Assembly (NCBI GenBank): GCA_023525975.1
Contig: CM042043.1
Location: forward strand, 33,304,001-33,368,000
Source of the DNA: Smallanthus sonchifolius
Lineage: Eukaryota; Streptophyta; Magnoliopsida; Asterales; Asteraceae
Length of the DNA: 64,000 bases
Direction of reading: 5' to 3'
Shown: piece by piece, positions 1 to 10,591 of the stretch
How the letters are laid out: each line of letters starts with the position of its first letter
How positions within the stretch are numbered: position 1 is the first letter of the stretch
Notes under the pieces: generated by a model
Database searches by the model: none
What the model saw: the letters and a program-made list of their open reading frames with translations, nothing else
Told to the model about the DNA's origin: nothing
Translations under genes and position numbers: made by a program

Positions 1-2419
1 AACAAACCTCAGGGACCAAAGTTGTAATTTTCTGTTTTAAAACCCACCCAAAAGGGATCGTGGGTTCGAAACAAGGGGAACCCGGTTTTGGGTTCTGATT
101 ATTCGAAAACGCGTTTTAAGGATTCGAATTCGAAAACTTGTAACTGCTATTCGTTTATTATCATTAAACGAGTATGATGAACTCGTTAATTCGAGGAAAT
201 TGAACTCGTAACAGTTGAAAACGGCTAAAACTTTAAACCGTCTTAAACCCGTAATCAAAACTCAATAATTCACGCATTAATTGACGAATTGATGTTATAG
301 AAACCTCGACGACACCTAATGCGTCCATTTGAAACAAATCACAACTCCTAACACCCTCTAATTCTCTCTCTCGGAATCTCAGTTCAGACGAACTGAACAT
401 CGAGTCCAGAACTTCGATCAGTTGATCTTACAGGTAATTTGATACGTCATTAAACTCGGAATTGAACGTATAACAAAAGCCCTATGGTTAATTGAGTTCC
501 TATTATACGGATTCGTCGAATTCGAACAAACTCAGATTAGGGTTCTTGCGTTCAAACGGATTTGGGATTTTAAATTCGAAAACGTTGTTAAAAGGAACCT
601 CTCTCCGTTTGTTTACGGGTTAGTCACTTGGCCGAGATGGCCGGGTGCGCGTATTACGAGCGAGAGGTCACGGGTTTGAGCCCGGCTAAGGCCCTCACCC
701 GTGAACCTTTTTGGCTTAAACGAACACAAACCGGACCCAAGATCCGGGTTAAATATAACCCAAATGCACTTATAACCAGGTTAGCCACTTGGCCCAACGG
801 TCAGGTGCACTGCCGCTGAGCCAAGTAGCCCAGGTTCGATCCGCCTTTGTGGCCGGTTCGCCCATTTTTCAACATTTTCCTATTTTTGATTTTTATTAAT
901 TAAATCTTTAATCTTTAAAAATTCATAACTTTTTATTTACAACTTGAAAATGTACAAATAAATAGTCCAAATTTTTGTAATAAAATTCTCTACTGTTTTA
1001 TAAAATAAAAAAACAGAAAACTTTCTGAGTTTATAAAATTAATTATTTAAAAGTCTAAATTTAAAACTTGGATTATTTATTTAAAATTAGTAAATCTATT
1101 CTAAAAATTTTACAAAAATTACATAAACTTAATTTATATATTTTTAACAAAATATTAAGTTTCTGGAACTTTTAGACATTTTTACTAATTTTCACTAATT
1201 TTGTTTTGTAATTAAATCAATGAAATTATTGATTTAATTAAACTAAAAATAAGTAAATTTTATAAAAATTTACTTATTAAAAGAAAATATTTATATAATT
1301 TATAATTTAAATTATATTTATATTTTTACTATCTTTTTGACATATTTAGTTAATTAAACACATTTATTAACTAAATTACTAAATAAGTAATTAATTAAAT
1401 AATCTCTTAAAATATTTTATAAAATCAGAAATTATATTTAAATTACTAAACATAATCATTTAGTAATTTAAATACTTACACACCTTAAACTATAACCAAA
1501 TTACATTCCAAACCTTAAACTTTCCAAAACCCTAATTTCCCAAATTCGAGAACACGAACGAACCTTAGCTTATTTCCTTTAAACTAAATGACTAAACTAC
1601 AACTATAATAGGTTAATTGTGACCTACTTTGGATTATATCTTTGGATCAAACTTAGCTTGGAAACTACTTACAAACCAGGTGAGTTTTCATGCCCCTCTT
1701 TATACATTTTACCACTTTTGGGGTGAAACATGTTTCTATTTAACCACACTTACACAATTGACAAATCTCACAACTTGAAACAAATTCCCATATGTTAGAC
1801 TTGTTTAATTGCATTATGTGGCTTATTTGTTGATTACACTAGTTCATATTATTAACTGTTTCTACAGCCTAGGAATGGAATTAGTGGTACCATGTGGGTT
1901 AGCTACCCCATGCATTTCTTTGATCCAGGATGCATGTAATGAATTCTGATACTGAAAAACTGTTAACTATATGTTGGACAATCTGAATTGGATAAATCTT
2001 AAAAGGAAGGTTTAATTTGGACTGTGTGTATATACAATAAGACTATAATGTACAACTTGTCTTAGCATGGAATTTGTACTTTTATCTCAACTATATTATA
2101 TCTATATCTACCATGATTGCTCACCAACAATTCATTTTGTTGATAACTCTTATTTTAAACATGTTTCAGGTGCACCAAGTTCAAGCAACGCTTGATTTAT
2201 GTTCAACACTTAGGCTTGGACTTAGAAACTTGAAATCTGATTTTATCTTGTTTGGAACTATGTTTTGTCTTGTTTATTTGAACTACTTGTAGCCTTTGAG
2301 GCACTTTTAATTTTATTGAATAAAATTATGAAATTTTAATAGTTCCAAGTGCTACGAGCAATCTGGTTACAACTCGGGTCATACTCCGACGTGTTCCGCC
2401 GCCCGGTCGGGGTGTGACA
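1..2419 (+). repeat. 5' LTR of the Tekay element (left end cut off)
   Basis: Direct copy of 8173-10591 at a constant offset of 8172 and ending in TGTGACA. It lacks the first 610 bp of the LTR. An AT-rich core lies at about 880-1500. Two tRNA-like modules sit at 629-853. The short ORFs inside the LTR carry no recognisable domain. Confidence 0.95.
629..853 (+). other. Two tandem tRNA-like modules inside the LTR
   Basis: Module 1 has an A-box-like TGGCCGAGATGG at 629-640 and a B-box-like GGTTTGAGCCC at 673-683, 44 nt apart. Module 2 has TGGCCCAACGG at 790-800 and GGTTCGATCC at 833-842, 43 nt apart. In real tRNAs the two boxes start about 44 nt apart (positions 8 and 52). In module 2, GCCAC (784-788) pairs with GTGGC (849-853) exactly where an acceptor stem would be. 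The T-stem pairing is poor, so these are tRNA-derived relics or internal pol III promoter mimics and not tRNA genes. Confidence 0.55.
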
Positions 2420-2422
2420 GAT

Positions 2423-2434
2423 TGGTATCAGAGC
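2423..2434 (+). promoter_or_regulatory. Primer binding site (initiator Met tRNA)
   Basis: TGGTATCAGAGC lies three bases after the 5' LTR. This is the standard plant primer site complementary to the 3' end of tRNA-iMet, where minus-strand DNA synthesis starts. Confidence 0.9.
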
Positions 2435-3044
2435 CTTGGTTATAGGGATTTAGGTTATTAGAAATCTTTAACCTAGACTATAACTTTAGGACCCTCTTTT
2501 AGTCTTGCATGATTAGGAACTTATGTGTTTATTTGTCAAATTCTAAATCTTTAACACAAATCTTACAAATCCTCAAAATTCTAAGACTTTACCTTATATT
2601 TCCATCAATATTCTTTTATATGAAATTCTTCAATGTTTTAAAATATTTTATAAAACCCCCTAGACTTTGTAAGTCTATCCAAAATCTCGTTAAGGTTTAA
2701 GACTTTGACAATGTTCAGAAACTCGTGCAATCTGGAAGGGTGAATGCCTGTATTCTGAGTTTCCTGTCTAGGCAAGCGTATTCGTACAAATCCAAATTAC
2801 TGGACCTGTTACGCTTACCTGGGGATTCTCGGGATGAGTGTTCACTTATAGGCTAAAGCATGACTTTCTCAAATATTGTTGAAATCTTATTAACCTTGAT
2901 ATGTCCTAAGTAATTGTGAGGTAAAACCCAACCAACACAATTACTAACTATGTGTTTAAACTTAAGCCTATCTTTACTTTCAAAGCTAACTCTTGAATAT
3001 TATTATTCATCTCAAACTTGCATTTTACTTTATTTTCTTATAGA
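2435..3044 (+). other. Untranslated leader of the Tekay element
   Basis: About 610 bp between primer site and gag start. Stop codons interrupt the frame of the polyprotein and no product is recognised. The gag ATG follows a pyrimidine-rich stretch ending in TAG, so a leader splice acceptor just before the ATG is possible but unproven. Confidence 0.6.
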
Positions 3045-6000
3045 ATGTCTGATCCCGTTGATACAAATCCGGCACTCACACAACAAATTGTTGATCGGAT
3101 TGCTGCAATACTACCAGCTCTGTTTCAACATCGTGATCAAAGCTCTTCTAATAACAACAACAACAATGCTTGCAACTTCAAATACTTTAATTCGTGTTCA
3201 CCACCAAAGTATTCGGGTCATGAAGGAGCCACTGGACTACTCCAATGGTTTGAGGGCATTGAGAACACCTTCCTTAATGCTGGTGTTCCCGAGGCACTCA
3301 AGGTCCAATATGGCTCAAGCGTCTTTCAAAAGCGTGCACTAACTTGGTGGAACGGCGAGAAAACTACTCGCACCGTTCTTGTTGCTATGGCTCTTCCTTG
3401 GGCTGAATTCAAGGAACTCATGATCAATGAGTTCTGTCCTCGAAACGAAATGATGAAGATCGAGGAGGAATTTTGGACTCTCTCCCAAGATAGTGGTGAT
3501 AATTCTGCTTATGTCACTCGTTTTTATGAGCTTTGTCTACTCGTTCCTCACCTAGTCGACACCTTGGCTAGGAAGATTGAGAAATTCTGCAAGGGACTCC
3601 CAATTCAAATCAGGAGTGCTGTTCTTAGTAGTAGACCTGCTACTATCGAAGAAGCTGTTCGTCTTTCAGCCACACTTACCGACACTTATGTCGATGCGGG
3701 AATCCTTCACCGCAAAGGAGGGAAGAAACCTGCTGTGGTTGCTGCTGTGACTTCTAAACCTGAACCTACTGGTAGAAACAGGAAGAGAAAGTCCAATCAT
3801 AAACAAAATTATGGGACTGTTACACCTGCTCAACCTGTGAGCCAAGTAGCACCTGCTACTACTACTACTACCTTCAGTCCAACCAAGAAGGCTTATTCGG
3901 GGAGTTATCCTCAATGTGATATTTGCAAGTCTCACCATCTTCCCAATGCACCATGTTGGGTTTGCACAAAGTGCAAAAGATTGGGACATACTCAAGATCG
4001 TTGCCGAACCCCAAGCAACACTCAATCTCAAGTGCAAGGCCATAACGTGATACAAAACACACCATCCTTAACTGTTAAGGCTTGTTTCCAATGTGGAGAT
4101 CCAAGTCACTTCAAGGATAAATGTCCGTTACTGGCCAATGCAATAAAAGCTTCAATCTCTGCTTCCAAAGGCCGAGTCTACACCATTACTGCTAGTCAAG
4201 CTCAAGCCGACAACGATGTTGTCAATGGTACGTATCTGATCAATAATCAATATGCTACTATTTTGTTTGATTCTGGTGCGGATAAAAGTTTCGTGTCCTT
4301 TGACTTTGAACCAATGCTTGCTAAGACTAGAACCCAACTAGACAAAACTTATAATGTAGAAGTAGCTAACGGGAAATCCGTTAAAGTTGACTCAATTATT
4401 GCAAACAATCAACTACAACTTAACGAACATACTTTCTCTATTGACTTAACTCCTATGCAACTTGGGAGTTTCGACGTGATCGTCGGCATGGATTGGTTAT
4501 CCAAACATCGTGCTGAGATCGTTTGTGCCGATAAATTCATAAAGATTCCTCTGCCGTCTGGTGAAGTACTACACGTGTATGGAGAGAAACAACCCAAAGG
4601 CTTAAAACTGATGACTATAACAAAAGCTCAGAAGTACCTCAACAAGAATTATCCAGCTTTTCTAGCTCACGTTGTGAAAGAGAAGGACAAGGGTAAACTT
4701 ATGGCTGATATTCCTGTGATTAAGGACTTTGCTGAAGTATTTCCGGAAGACCTACCGGGAATTGCCCCTACACGACAAGTCGAGTTTCGTATCGACCTTG
4801 TGCCTGGTGCAACTCCTGTGGCAAGAGCACCATATCGTCTTGCACCATCTGAAATGCAAGAACTTGCTAGTCAACTTCAAGAACTCTCTGATAAAGGATT
4901 CATACGTCCTAGTTCCTCACCATGGGGAGCACCTGTCTTATTCGTCAAGAAGAAGGATGGATCTTTTAGGATGTGTATCGACTATCGGGAACTCAACAAA
5001 TTGACTGTCAAGAATCGATACCCACTTCCAAGGATTGACGATTTATTTGATCAACTCCAAGGAGCTTCTATTTTCTCAAAGATCGATCTTCGTTCGGGTT
5101 ATCACCAACTACGTGTTAAGGAGGAAGACATTCCCAAAACAGCTTTTAGAACTCGCTATGGACACTACGAGTTTGTTGTCATGCCATTCGGTTTGACTAA
5201 CGCACCTGCCGTGTTCATGGATTTGATGAATCGTGTTTGTCGACCTTATTTGGATAAATTCGTCATTGTCTTCATTGACGATATTCTTATCTACTCAAAA
5301 TCTAAGCAAGAACATGAAGAACATCTTCGTTTAGTACTTGATCTTCTTAAACAGGAACAACTTTATGCTAAATTCTCCAAATGTGAATTCTGGCTAAAGG
5401 AAGTCCAATTCCTAGGTCATGTTATTAACGAGGCTGGGATTCATGTTGATCCTGCTAAAATTGAAGCTGTAAAGAATTGGATTGCTCCTAAAACACCAAC
5501 AGAAATCCGTTCTTTTCTTGGACTAGCAGGATATTATCGACGCTTTATTTCTAACTTTTCCAAGATTGCTGTTCCTCTCACTGCCCTAACTCATAAGGGT
5601 AGGATCTTTGAATGGGGACAAGAGCAAGAAGAAGCGTTCCAAACTCTTAAAGAAAAATTGTGCCATGCTCCAGTCCTATCTCTTCCCGATGGCAGCGACG
5701 ACTTCGTTGTTTTCTGTGAAGCTTCAAAGCAAGGACTTGGATGCGTTCTCATGCAAAGGGGTAAGGTGATTGCTTATGCCTCAAGACAACTTAAGGTTCA
5801 TGAAGATAACTACACCACTCACGACCTCGAACTTGGTGCGGTCGTGTTTGCTCTCAAAATTTGGAGACATTATCTCTATGGAACCAAATGTGAAATCTTT
5901 ACCGATCACAAGAGTTTGCAACATATATTCAACCAAAAAGACTTAAACATGAGACAACGTCGTTGGATGGAACTGTTAAATGATTATGATTGCGAAATCA

Positions 6001-7529
6001 AATATCATCCAGGGAAAGCTAACGTGGTGGCTGATGCGTTAAGTCGGAAAGAATATCCTAACATATGTTGTGCTCTTATTCAATCGGATATCGAGACCAA
6101 AATTCTTAAAGCTCAACAAATGGTTCTTTCCGAGGGCAACATGCAAAAAGAATTGGGTTGTGGAGTTGAAAAACAATTGGAGACTCGACCCAATGGGTTA
6201 CTACACTTCTTAAACCGCTTATGGGTTCCTGATCGGGATGATCTTCGTACTTTGATTTTTGACGAGTCTCACAAAACTCGTTATTCTATACACCCAGGAG
6301 CCGATAAAATGTACAAAGGCCTTCGCCAACACTATTGGTGGCTCGGCATGAAGAAAGATGTTGCCGTGTACATTTCAAAATGTCTTACTTGTTCTAAGGT
6401 CAAGATTGAACATCAACGACCTTCGGGTTTGCTTGAACAACCCGAGATTCCAATGTGGAAATGGGAGTGTATTTCCATGGATTTTATCACCAAACTTCCA
6501 AGAACACCTCGAGGATTTGATAGCATTTGGGTAATCGTGGACCGACTCACGAAATCAGCTCATTTTCTCGCAATTCGTGATGATTGGGGAGCTGAGAAGT
6601 TGGCTCAAGTTTATTTGGATGAGATCGTTCGTCTACATGGTGTTCCTCTTAATATCATATCTGATCGTGATAGTCGTTTCACTTCCCGTTTTTGGGGATC
6701 TCTACAATCGTTCATGGGTACTCAATTGAATTTGAGTACAGCTTACCATCCCCAAACTGATGGTCAAACGGAAAGAACGATTCAAACTCTTGAAGATATG
6801 TTACGTGCTTGCGTCCTTGACTTTGGAGGCAATTGGGACAAATATCTTCCACTAGCTGAGTTTTCGTATAACAACAGCTACCATGCTAGTATCGAGATGG
6901 CACCCTTCAAAGCTTTATATGGTCGCCATTGTCGTTCTCCTCTTGGCTGGGATGAGGTCGGTGAAGCACAAATCACTGGTTCCGCTCTAGTCCAAGACAC
7001 CACTGATCGAATCATCCAAGTTCGTGACAATCTTCGTTTGGCTCGGGAGAGACAAAAGAAGAATGCTGATATTCGTAGAAGACCTCTTGAATTCCAAGTT
7101 GGTGACATGGTTCTTTTAAAGGTATCACCTTGGAAAGGCGTTGTCCGGTTTGGGAAGAAAGGGAAATTCACACCGCGATACGTTGGACCTTTCAAAATCA
7201 TCAAACGTATCGGGAAAGTTGCTTACGAGTTGGAATTACCCGACAAGCTTAGCAATGTACATCCCACGTTTCATGTATCTAACCTCAAGAAGTGTCTTGC
7301 CGAGGGAAACCTCCAAGTTCCTCTTGACGAAGTTCACATTGATGAGTCGATGCACTTCGTGGAAAAGCCTATTGAAATCATGGATCGAGAGATCAAACAA
7401 CTTAAAAGAAGCCGAATTCCGATTGTGAAAGTACGTTGGCAATCTAAACGAGGACCCGAGTTCACTTGGGAACGTGAAGATCAAATGAAGGCCAAGTACC
7501 CACACCTGTTCACAAACTCCACTACTTAA
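3045..7529 (+). CDS. Gag-Pol polyprotein of the Tekay chromovirus, intact
   Basis: A single open frame of 1494 residues; I take the ATG giving MSDPVD rather than upstream codons in the same frame. In order: gag; two CCHC knuckles (307-320 and 347-360); aspartic protease with D409-S-G; reverse transcriptase with FIDD (aspartates 745-746); RNase H with the DHKS motif at 954; integrase with an HHCC zinc finger and the catalytic triad D1146, D1207, E1243 (D-35-E spacing); and a C-terminal chromodomain-like segment at about 1442-1490. All expected catalytic residues are present and there is no internal stop or frameshift, so the copy could be autonomous. Gag packages the RNA; Pol copies it to DNA and inserts it, and the chromodomain is thought to steer insertion to marked chromatin. 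Confidence 0.95.
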   Translation: MSDPVDTNPALTQQIVDRIAAILPALFQHRDQSSSNNNNNNACNFKYFNSCSPPKYSGHEGATGLLQWFEGIENTFLNAGVPEALKVQYGSSVFQKRALTWWNGEKTTRTVLVAMALPWAEFKELMINEFCPRNEMMKIEEEFWTLSQDSGDNSAYVTRFYELCLLVPHLVDTLARKIEKFCKGLPIQIRSAVLSSRPATIEEAVRLSATLTDTYVDAGILHRKGGKKPAVVAAVTSKPEPTGRNRKRKSNHKQNYGTVTPAQPVSQVAPATTTTTFSPTKKAYSGSYPQCDICKSHHLPNAPCWVCTKCKRLGHTQDRCRTPSNTQSQVQGHNVIQNTPSLTVKACFQCGDPSHFKDKCPLLANAIKASISASKGRVYTITASQAQADNDVVNGTYLINNQYATILFDSGADKSFVSFDFEPMLAKTRTQLDKTYNVEVANGKSVKVDSIIANNQLQLNEHTFSIDLTPMQLGSFDVIVGMDWLSKHRAEIVCADKFIKIPLPSGEVLHVYGEKQPKGLKLMTITKAQKYLNKNYPAFLAHVVKEKDKGKLMADIPVIKDFAEVFPEDLPGIAPTRQVEFRIDLVPGATPVARAPYRLAPSEMQELASQLQELSDKGFIRPSSSPWGAPVLFVKKKDGSFRMCIDYRELNKLTVKNRYPLPRIDDLFDQLQGASIFSKIDLRSGYHQLRVKEEDIPKTAFRTRYGHYEFVVMPFGLTNAPAVFMDLMNRVCRPYLDKFVIVFIDDILIYSKSKQEHEEHLRLVLDLLKQEQLYAKFSKCEFWLKEVQFLGHVINEAGIHVDPAKIEAVKNWIAPKTPTEIRSFLGLAGYYRRFISNFSKIAVPLTALTHKGRIFEWGQEQEEAFQTLKEKLCHAPVLSLPDGSDDFVVFCEASKQGLGCVLMQRGKVIAYASRQLKVHEDNYTTHDLELGAVVFALKIWRHYLYGTKCEIFTDHKSLQHIFNQKDLNMRQRRWMELLNDYDCEIKYHPGKANVVADALSRKEYPNICCALIQSDIETKILKAQQMVLSEGNMQKELGCGVEKQLETRPNGLLHFLNRLWVPDRDDLRTLIFDESHKTRYSIHPGADKMYKGLRQHYWWLGMKKDVAVYISKCLTCSKVKIEHQRPSGLLEQPEIPMWKWECISMDFITKLPRTPRGFDSIWVIVDRLTKSAHFLAIRDDWGAEKLAQVYLDEIVRLHGVPLNIISDRDSRFTSRFWGSLQSFMGTQLNLSTAYHPQTDGQTERTIQTLEDMLRACVLDFGGNWDKYLPLAEFSYNNSYHASIEMAPFKALYGRHCRSPLGWDEVGEAQITGSALVQDTTDRIIQVRDNLRLARERQKKNADIRRRPLEFQVGDMVLLKVSPWKGVVRFGKKGKFTPRYVGPFKIIKRIGKVAYELELPDKLSNVHPTFHVSNLKKCLAEGNLQVPLDEVHIDESMHFVEKPIEIMDREIKQLKRSRIPIVKVRWQSKRGPEFTWEREDQMKAKYPHLFTNSTT

Positions 7530-7550
7530 TTTCGGGACGAAATTTCCTAA

Positions 7551-7562
7551 AGTAGGGGAGAC
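7551..7562 (+). promoter_or_regulatory. Polypurine tract
   Basis: AGTAGGGGAGAC directly before the 3' LTR. It primes plus-strand synthesis in LTR retrotransposons. Confidence 0.8.
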
Positions 7563-10500
7563 TGTAATATCTGTACTTTTTCCGTTTACAATTTCCGGCC
7601 AATTGGCATTTATTGTAAACCCTAATTATCCATATTTAATAATATGTGAAAATTCTTAAATGAATTACTCAAACTATGTATTAGGGCTAATATTCATGGT
7701 ATTTGAATAAAGTCCCTAAACTATATAAAATAAATCTCATAAATTATCTAAGTGTAAAAAAAAAAAAAAAATTGTACTTAATTAATTTGGAAAAAAAATC
7801 TTAATTGTGTCTTATTCAATTAAAACACAAATTATATAAATTAAAAAAATGATTTTTATAAAATTATTATGAATTTTTAAGAAATAATAAGATTTATTCC
7901 TAAATAAATCAAATAAATAAAGTTTAATTAAATAAATATTTTTAAAATAAAGTTTTATAAAAATATGTCATTTTATATCATTTTTATAGAAATAAACAAT
8001 TCTTTTATAATTTAAATGTAATTTATACATTTAAATATCAAATATATCAAATTAATTAACTAAAAACCCTATATAACCTAACTAACTTAGTTTTTGGTTA
8101 AAACTTAACTACAAGGGCTAAACTGCCTTTCCTCAAACTTATTTTCAAGTTTAAGTTGACCGGAGTCAACTTAACAAACCTCAGGGACCAAAGTTGTAAT
8201 TTTCTGTTTTAAAACCCACCCAAAAGGGATCGTGGGTTCGAAACAAGGGGAACCCGGTTTTGGGTTCTGATTATTCGAAAACGCGTTTTAAGGATTCGAA
8301 TTCGAAAACTTGTAACTGCTATTCGTTTATTATCATTAAACGAGTATGATGAACTCGTTAATTCGAGGAAATTGAACTCGTAACAGTTGAAAACGGCTAA
8401 AACTTTAAACCGTCTTAAACCCGTAATCAAAACTCAATAATTCACGCATTAATTGACGAATTGATGTTATAGAAACCTCGACGACACCTAATGCGTCCAT
8501 TTGAAACAAATCACAACTCCTAACACCCTCTAATTCTCTCTCTCGGAATCTCAGTTCAGACGAACTGAACATCGAGTCCAGAACTTCGATCAGTTGATCT
8601 TACAGGTAATTTGATACGTCATTAAACTCGGAATTGAACGTATAACAAAAGCCCTATGGTTAATTGAGTTCCTATTATACGAATTCGTCGAATTCGAACA
8701 AACTCAGATTAGGGTTCTTGCGTTCAAACGGATTTGGGATTTTAAATTCGAAAACGTTGTTAAAAGGAACCTCTCTCCGTTTGTTTACGGGTTAGTCACT
8801 TGGCCGAGATGGCCGGGTGCGCGTATTACGAGCGAGAGGTCACGGGTTTGAGCCCGGCTAAGGCCCTCACCCGTGAACCTTTTTGGCTTAAACGAACACA
8901 AACCGGACCCAAGATCCGGGTTAAATATAACCCAAATGCACTTATAACCAGGTTAGCCACTTGGCCCAACGGTCAGGTGCACTGCCGCTGAGCCAAGTAG
9001 CCCAGGTTCGATCCGCCTTTGTGGCCGGTTCGCCCATTTTTCAACATTTTCCTATTTTTGATTTTTATTAATTAAATCTTTAATCTTTAAAAATTCATAA
9101 CTTTTTATTTACAACTTGAAAATGTACAAATAAATAGTCCAAATTTTTGTAATAAAATTCTCTACTGTTTTATAAAATAAAAAAACAGAAAACTTTCTGA
9201 GTTTATAAAATTAATTATTTAAAAGTCTAAATTTAAAACTTGGATTATTTATTTAAAATTAGTAAATCTATTCCAAAAATTTTACAAAAATTACATAAAC
9301 TTAATTTATATATTTTTAACAAAATATTAAGTTTCTGGAACTTTTAGACATTTTTACTAATTTTCACTAATTTTGTTTTGTAATTAAATCAATGAAATTA
9401 TTGATTTAATTAAACTAAAAATAAGTAAATTTTATAAAAATTTACTTATTAAAAGAAAATATTTATATAATTTATAATTTAAATTATATTTATATTTTTA
9501 CTATCTTTTTGACATATTTAGTTAATTAAACACATTTATTAACTAAATTACTAAATAAGTAATTAATTAAATAATCTCTTAAAATATTTTATAAAATCAG
9601 AAATTATATTTAAATTACTAAACATAATCATTTAGTAATTTAAATACTTACACACCTTAAACTATAACCAAATTACATTTCAAACCTTAAACTTTCCAAA
9701 ACCCTAATTTCCCAAATTCGAGAACACGAACGAACCTTAGCTTATTTCCTTTAAACTAAATGACTAAACTACAACTATAATAGGTTAATTGTGACCTACT
9801 TTGGATTATATCTTTGGATCAAACTTAGCTTGGAAACTACTTACAAACCAGGTGAGTTTTCATGCCCCTCTTTATACATTTTACCACTTTTGGGGTGAAA
9901 CATGTTTCTATTTAACCACACTTACACAATTGACAAATCTCACAACTTGAAACAAATTCCCATATGTTAGACTTGTTTAATTGCATTATGTGGCTTATTT
10001 GTTGATTACACTAGTTCATATTATTAACTGTTTCTACAGCCTAGGAATGGAATTAGTGGTACCATGTGGGTTAGCTACCCCATGCATTTCTTTGATCCAG
10101 GATGCATGTAATGAATTCTGATACTGAAAAACTGTTAACTATATGTTGGACAATCTGAATTGGATAAATCTTAAAAGGAAGGTTTAATTTGGACTGTGTG
10201 TATATACAATAAGACTATAATGTACAACTTGTCTTAGCATGGAATTTGTACTTTTATCTCAACTATATTATATCTATATCTACCATGATTGCTCACCAAC
10301 AATTCATTTTGTTGATAACTCTTATTTTAAACATGTTTCAGGTGCACCAAGTTCAAGCAACGCTTGATTTATGTTCAACACTTAGGCTTGGACTTAGAAA
10401 CTTGAAATCTGATTTTATCTTGTTTGGAACTATGTTTTGTCTTGTTTATTTGAACTACTTGTAGCCTTTGAGGCACTTTTAATTTTATTGAATAAAATTA

Positions 10501-10591
10501 TGAAATTTTAATAGTTCCAAGTGCTACGAGCAATCTGGTTACAACTCGGGTCATACTCCGACGTGTTCCGCCGCCCGGTCGGGGTGTGACA
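7563..10591 (+). repeat. 3' LTR of the Tekay element (complete, 3029 bp)
   Basis: Starts TGTAATATC and ends TGTGACA (TG...CA ends). A run of 16 or more A lies near 7757. The part from 8173 matches the window start almost perfectly. The two tRNA-like modules recur at 8801-9025. Confidence 0.95.
8801..9025 (+). other. tRNA-like modules, 3' LTR copy
   Basis: Same sequence as 629-853 shifted by 8172: boxes at 8801/8845 and 8962/9005, with the acceptor-like pairing at 8956-8960 and 9021-9025. Confidence 0.55.

Larger units (their letters stand above)
1..10591 (+). mobile_element. Ty3/gypsy Tekay-type chromovirus, nearly complete
   Basis: Long-LTR retrotransposon in the order LTR, tRNA-iMet-type primer site, gag-pol in one frame, polypurine tract, LTR. 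The long LTRs (3029 bp), the gag-protease-RT-RNaseH-integrase order and the C-terminal chromodomain fit the Tekay/Del chromovirus lineage. The first 610 bp of the 5' LTR lie left of the window, because position 1 matches 8173. The two LTR copies align without gaps over 2419 bp and differ, by eye, at only three transitions (510/8682, 1102/9274, 1508/9680). It landed in the gag of a SIRE element, which resumes at 10592. Its target-site duplication cannot be checked because the left flank is outside the window; the expected 5 bp on the right are CAGAT. Confidence 0.93.

Noticed and set aside
628..819. 63-codon open frame starting MAEMAGCAYY in the LTR, repeated at 8800-8991
   Set aside because: It is the translation of the tRNA-like modules and adjoining LTR; no domain, and it exists twice only because LTRs are repeated.
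629..853. Calling functional tRNA genes from the A/B boxes
   Set aside because: The T-stem does not pair well, the anticodon arm is unclear and the first module lacks an acceptor stem. They are kept only as tRNA-like modules.
3666..4055. 129-codon minus frame inside the Tekay gag
   Set aside because: Antisense of the gag linker and zinc knuckles; no independent support.
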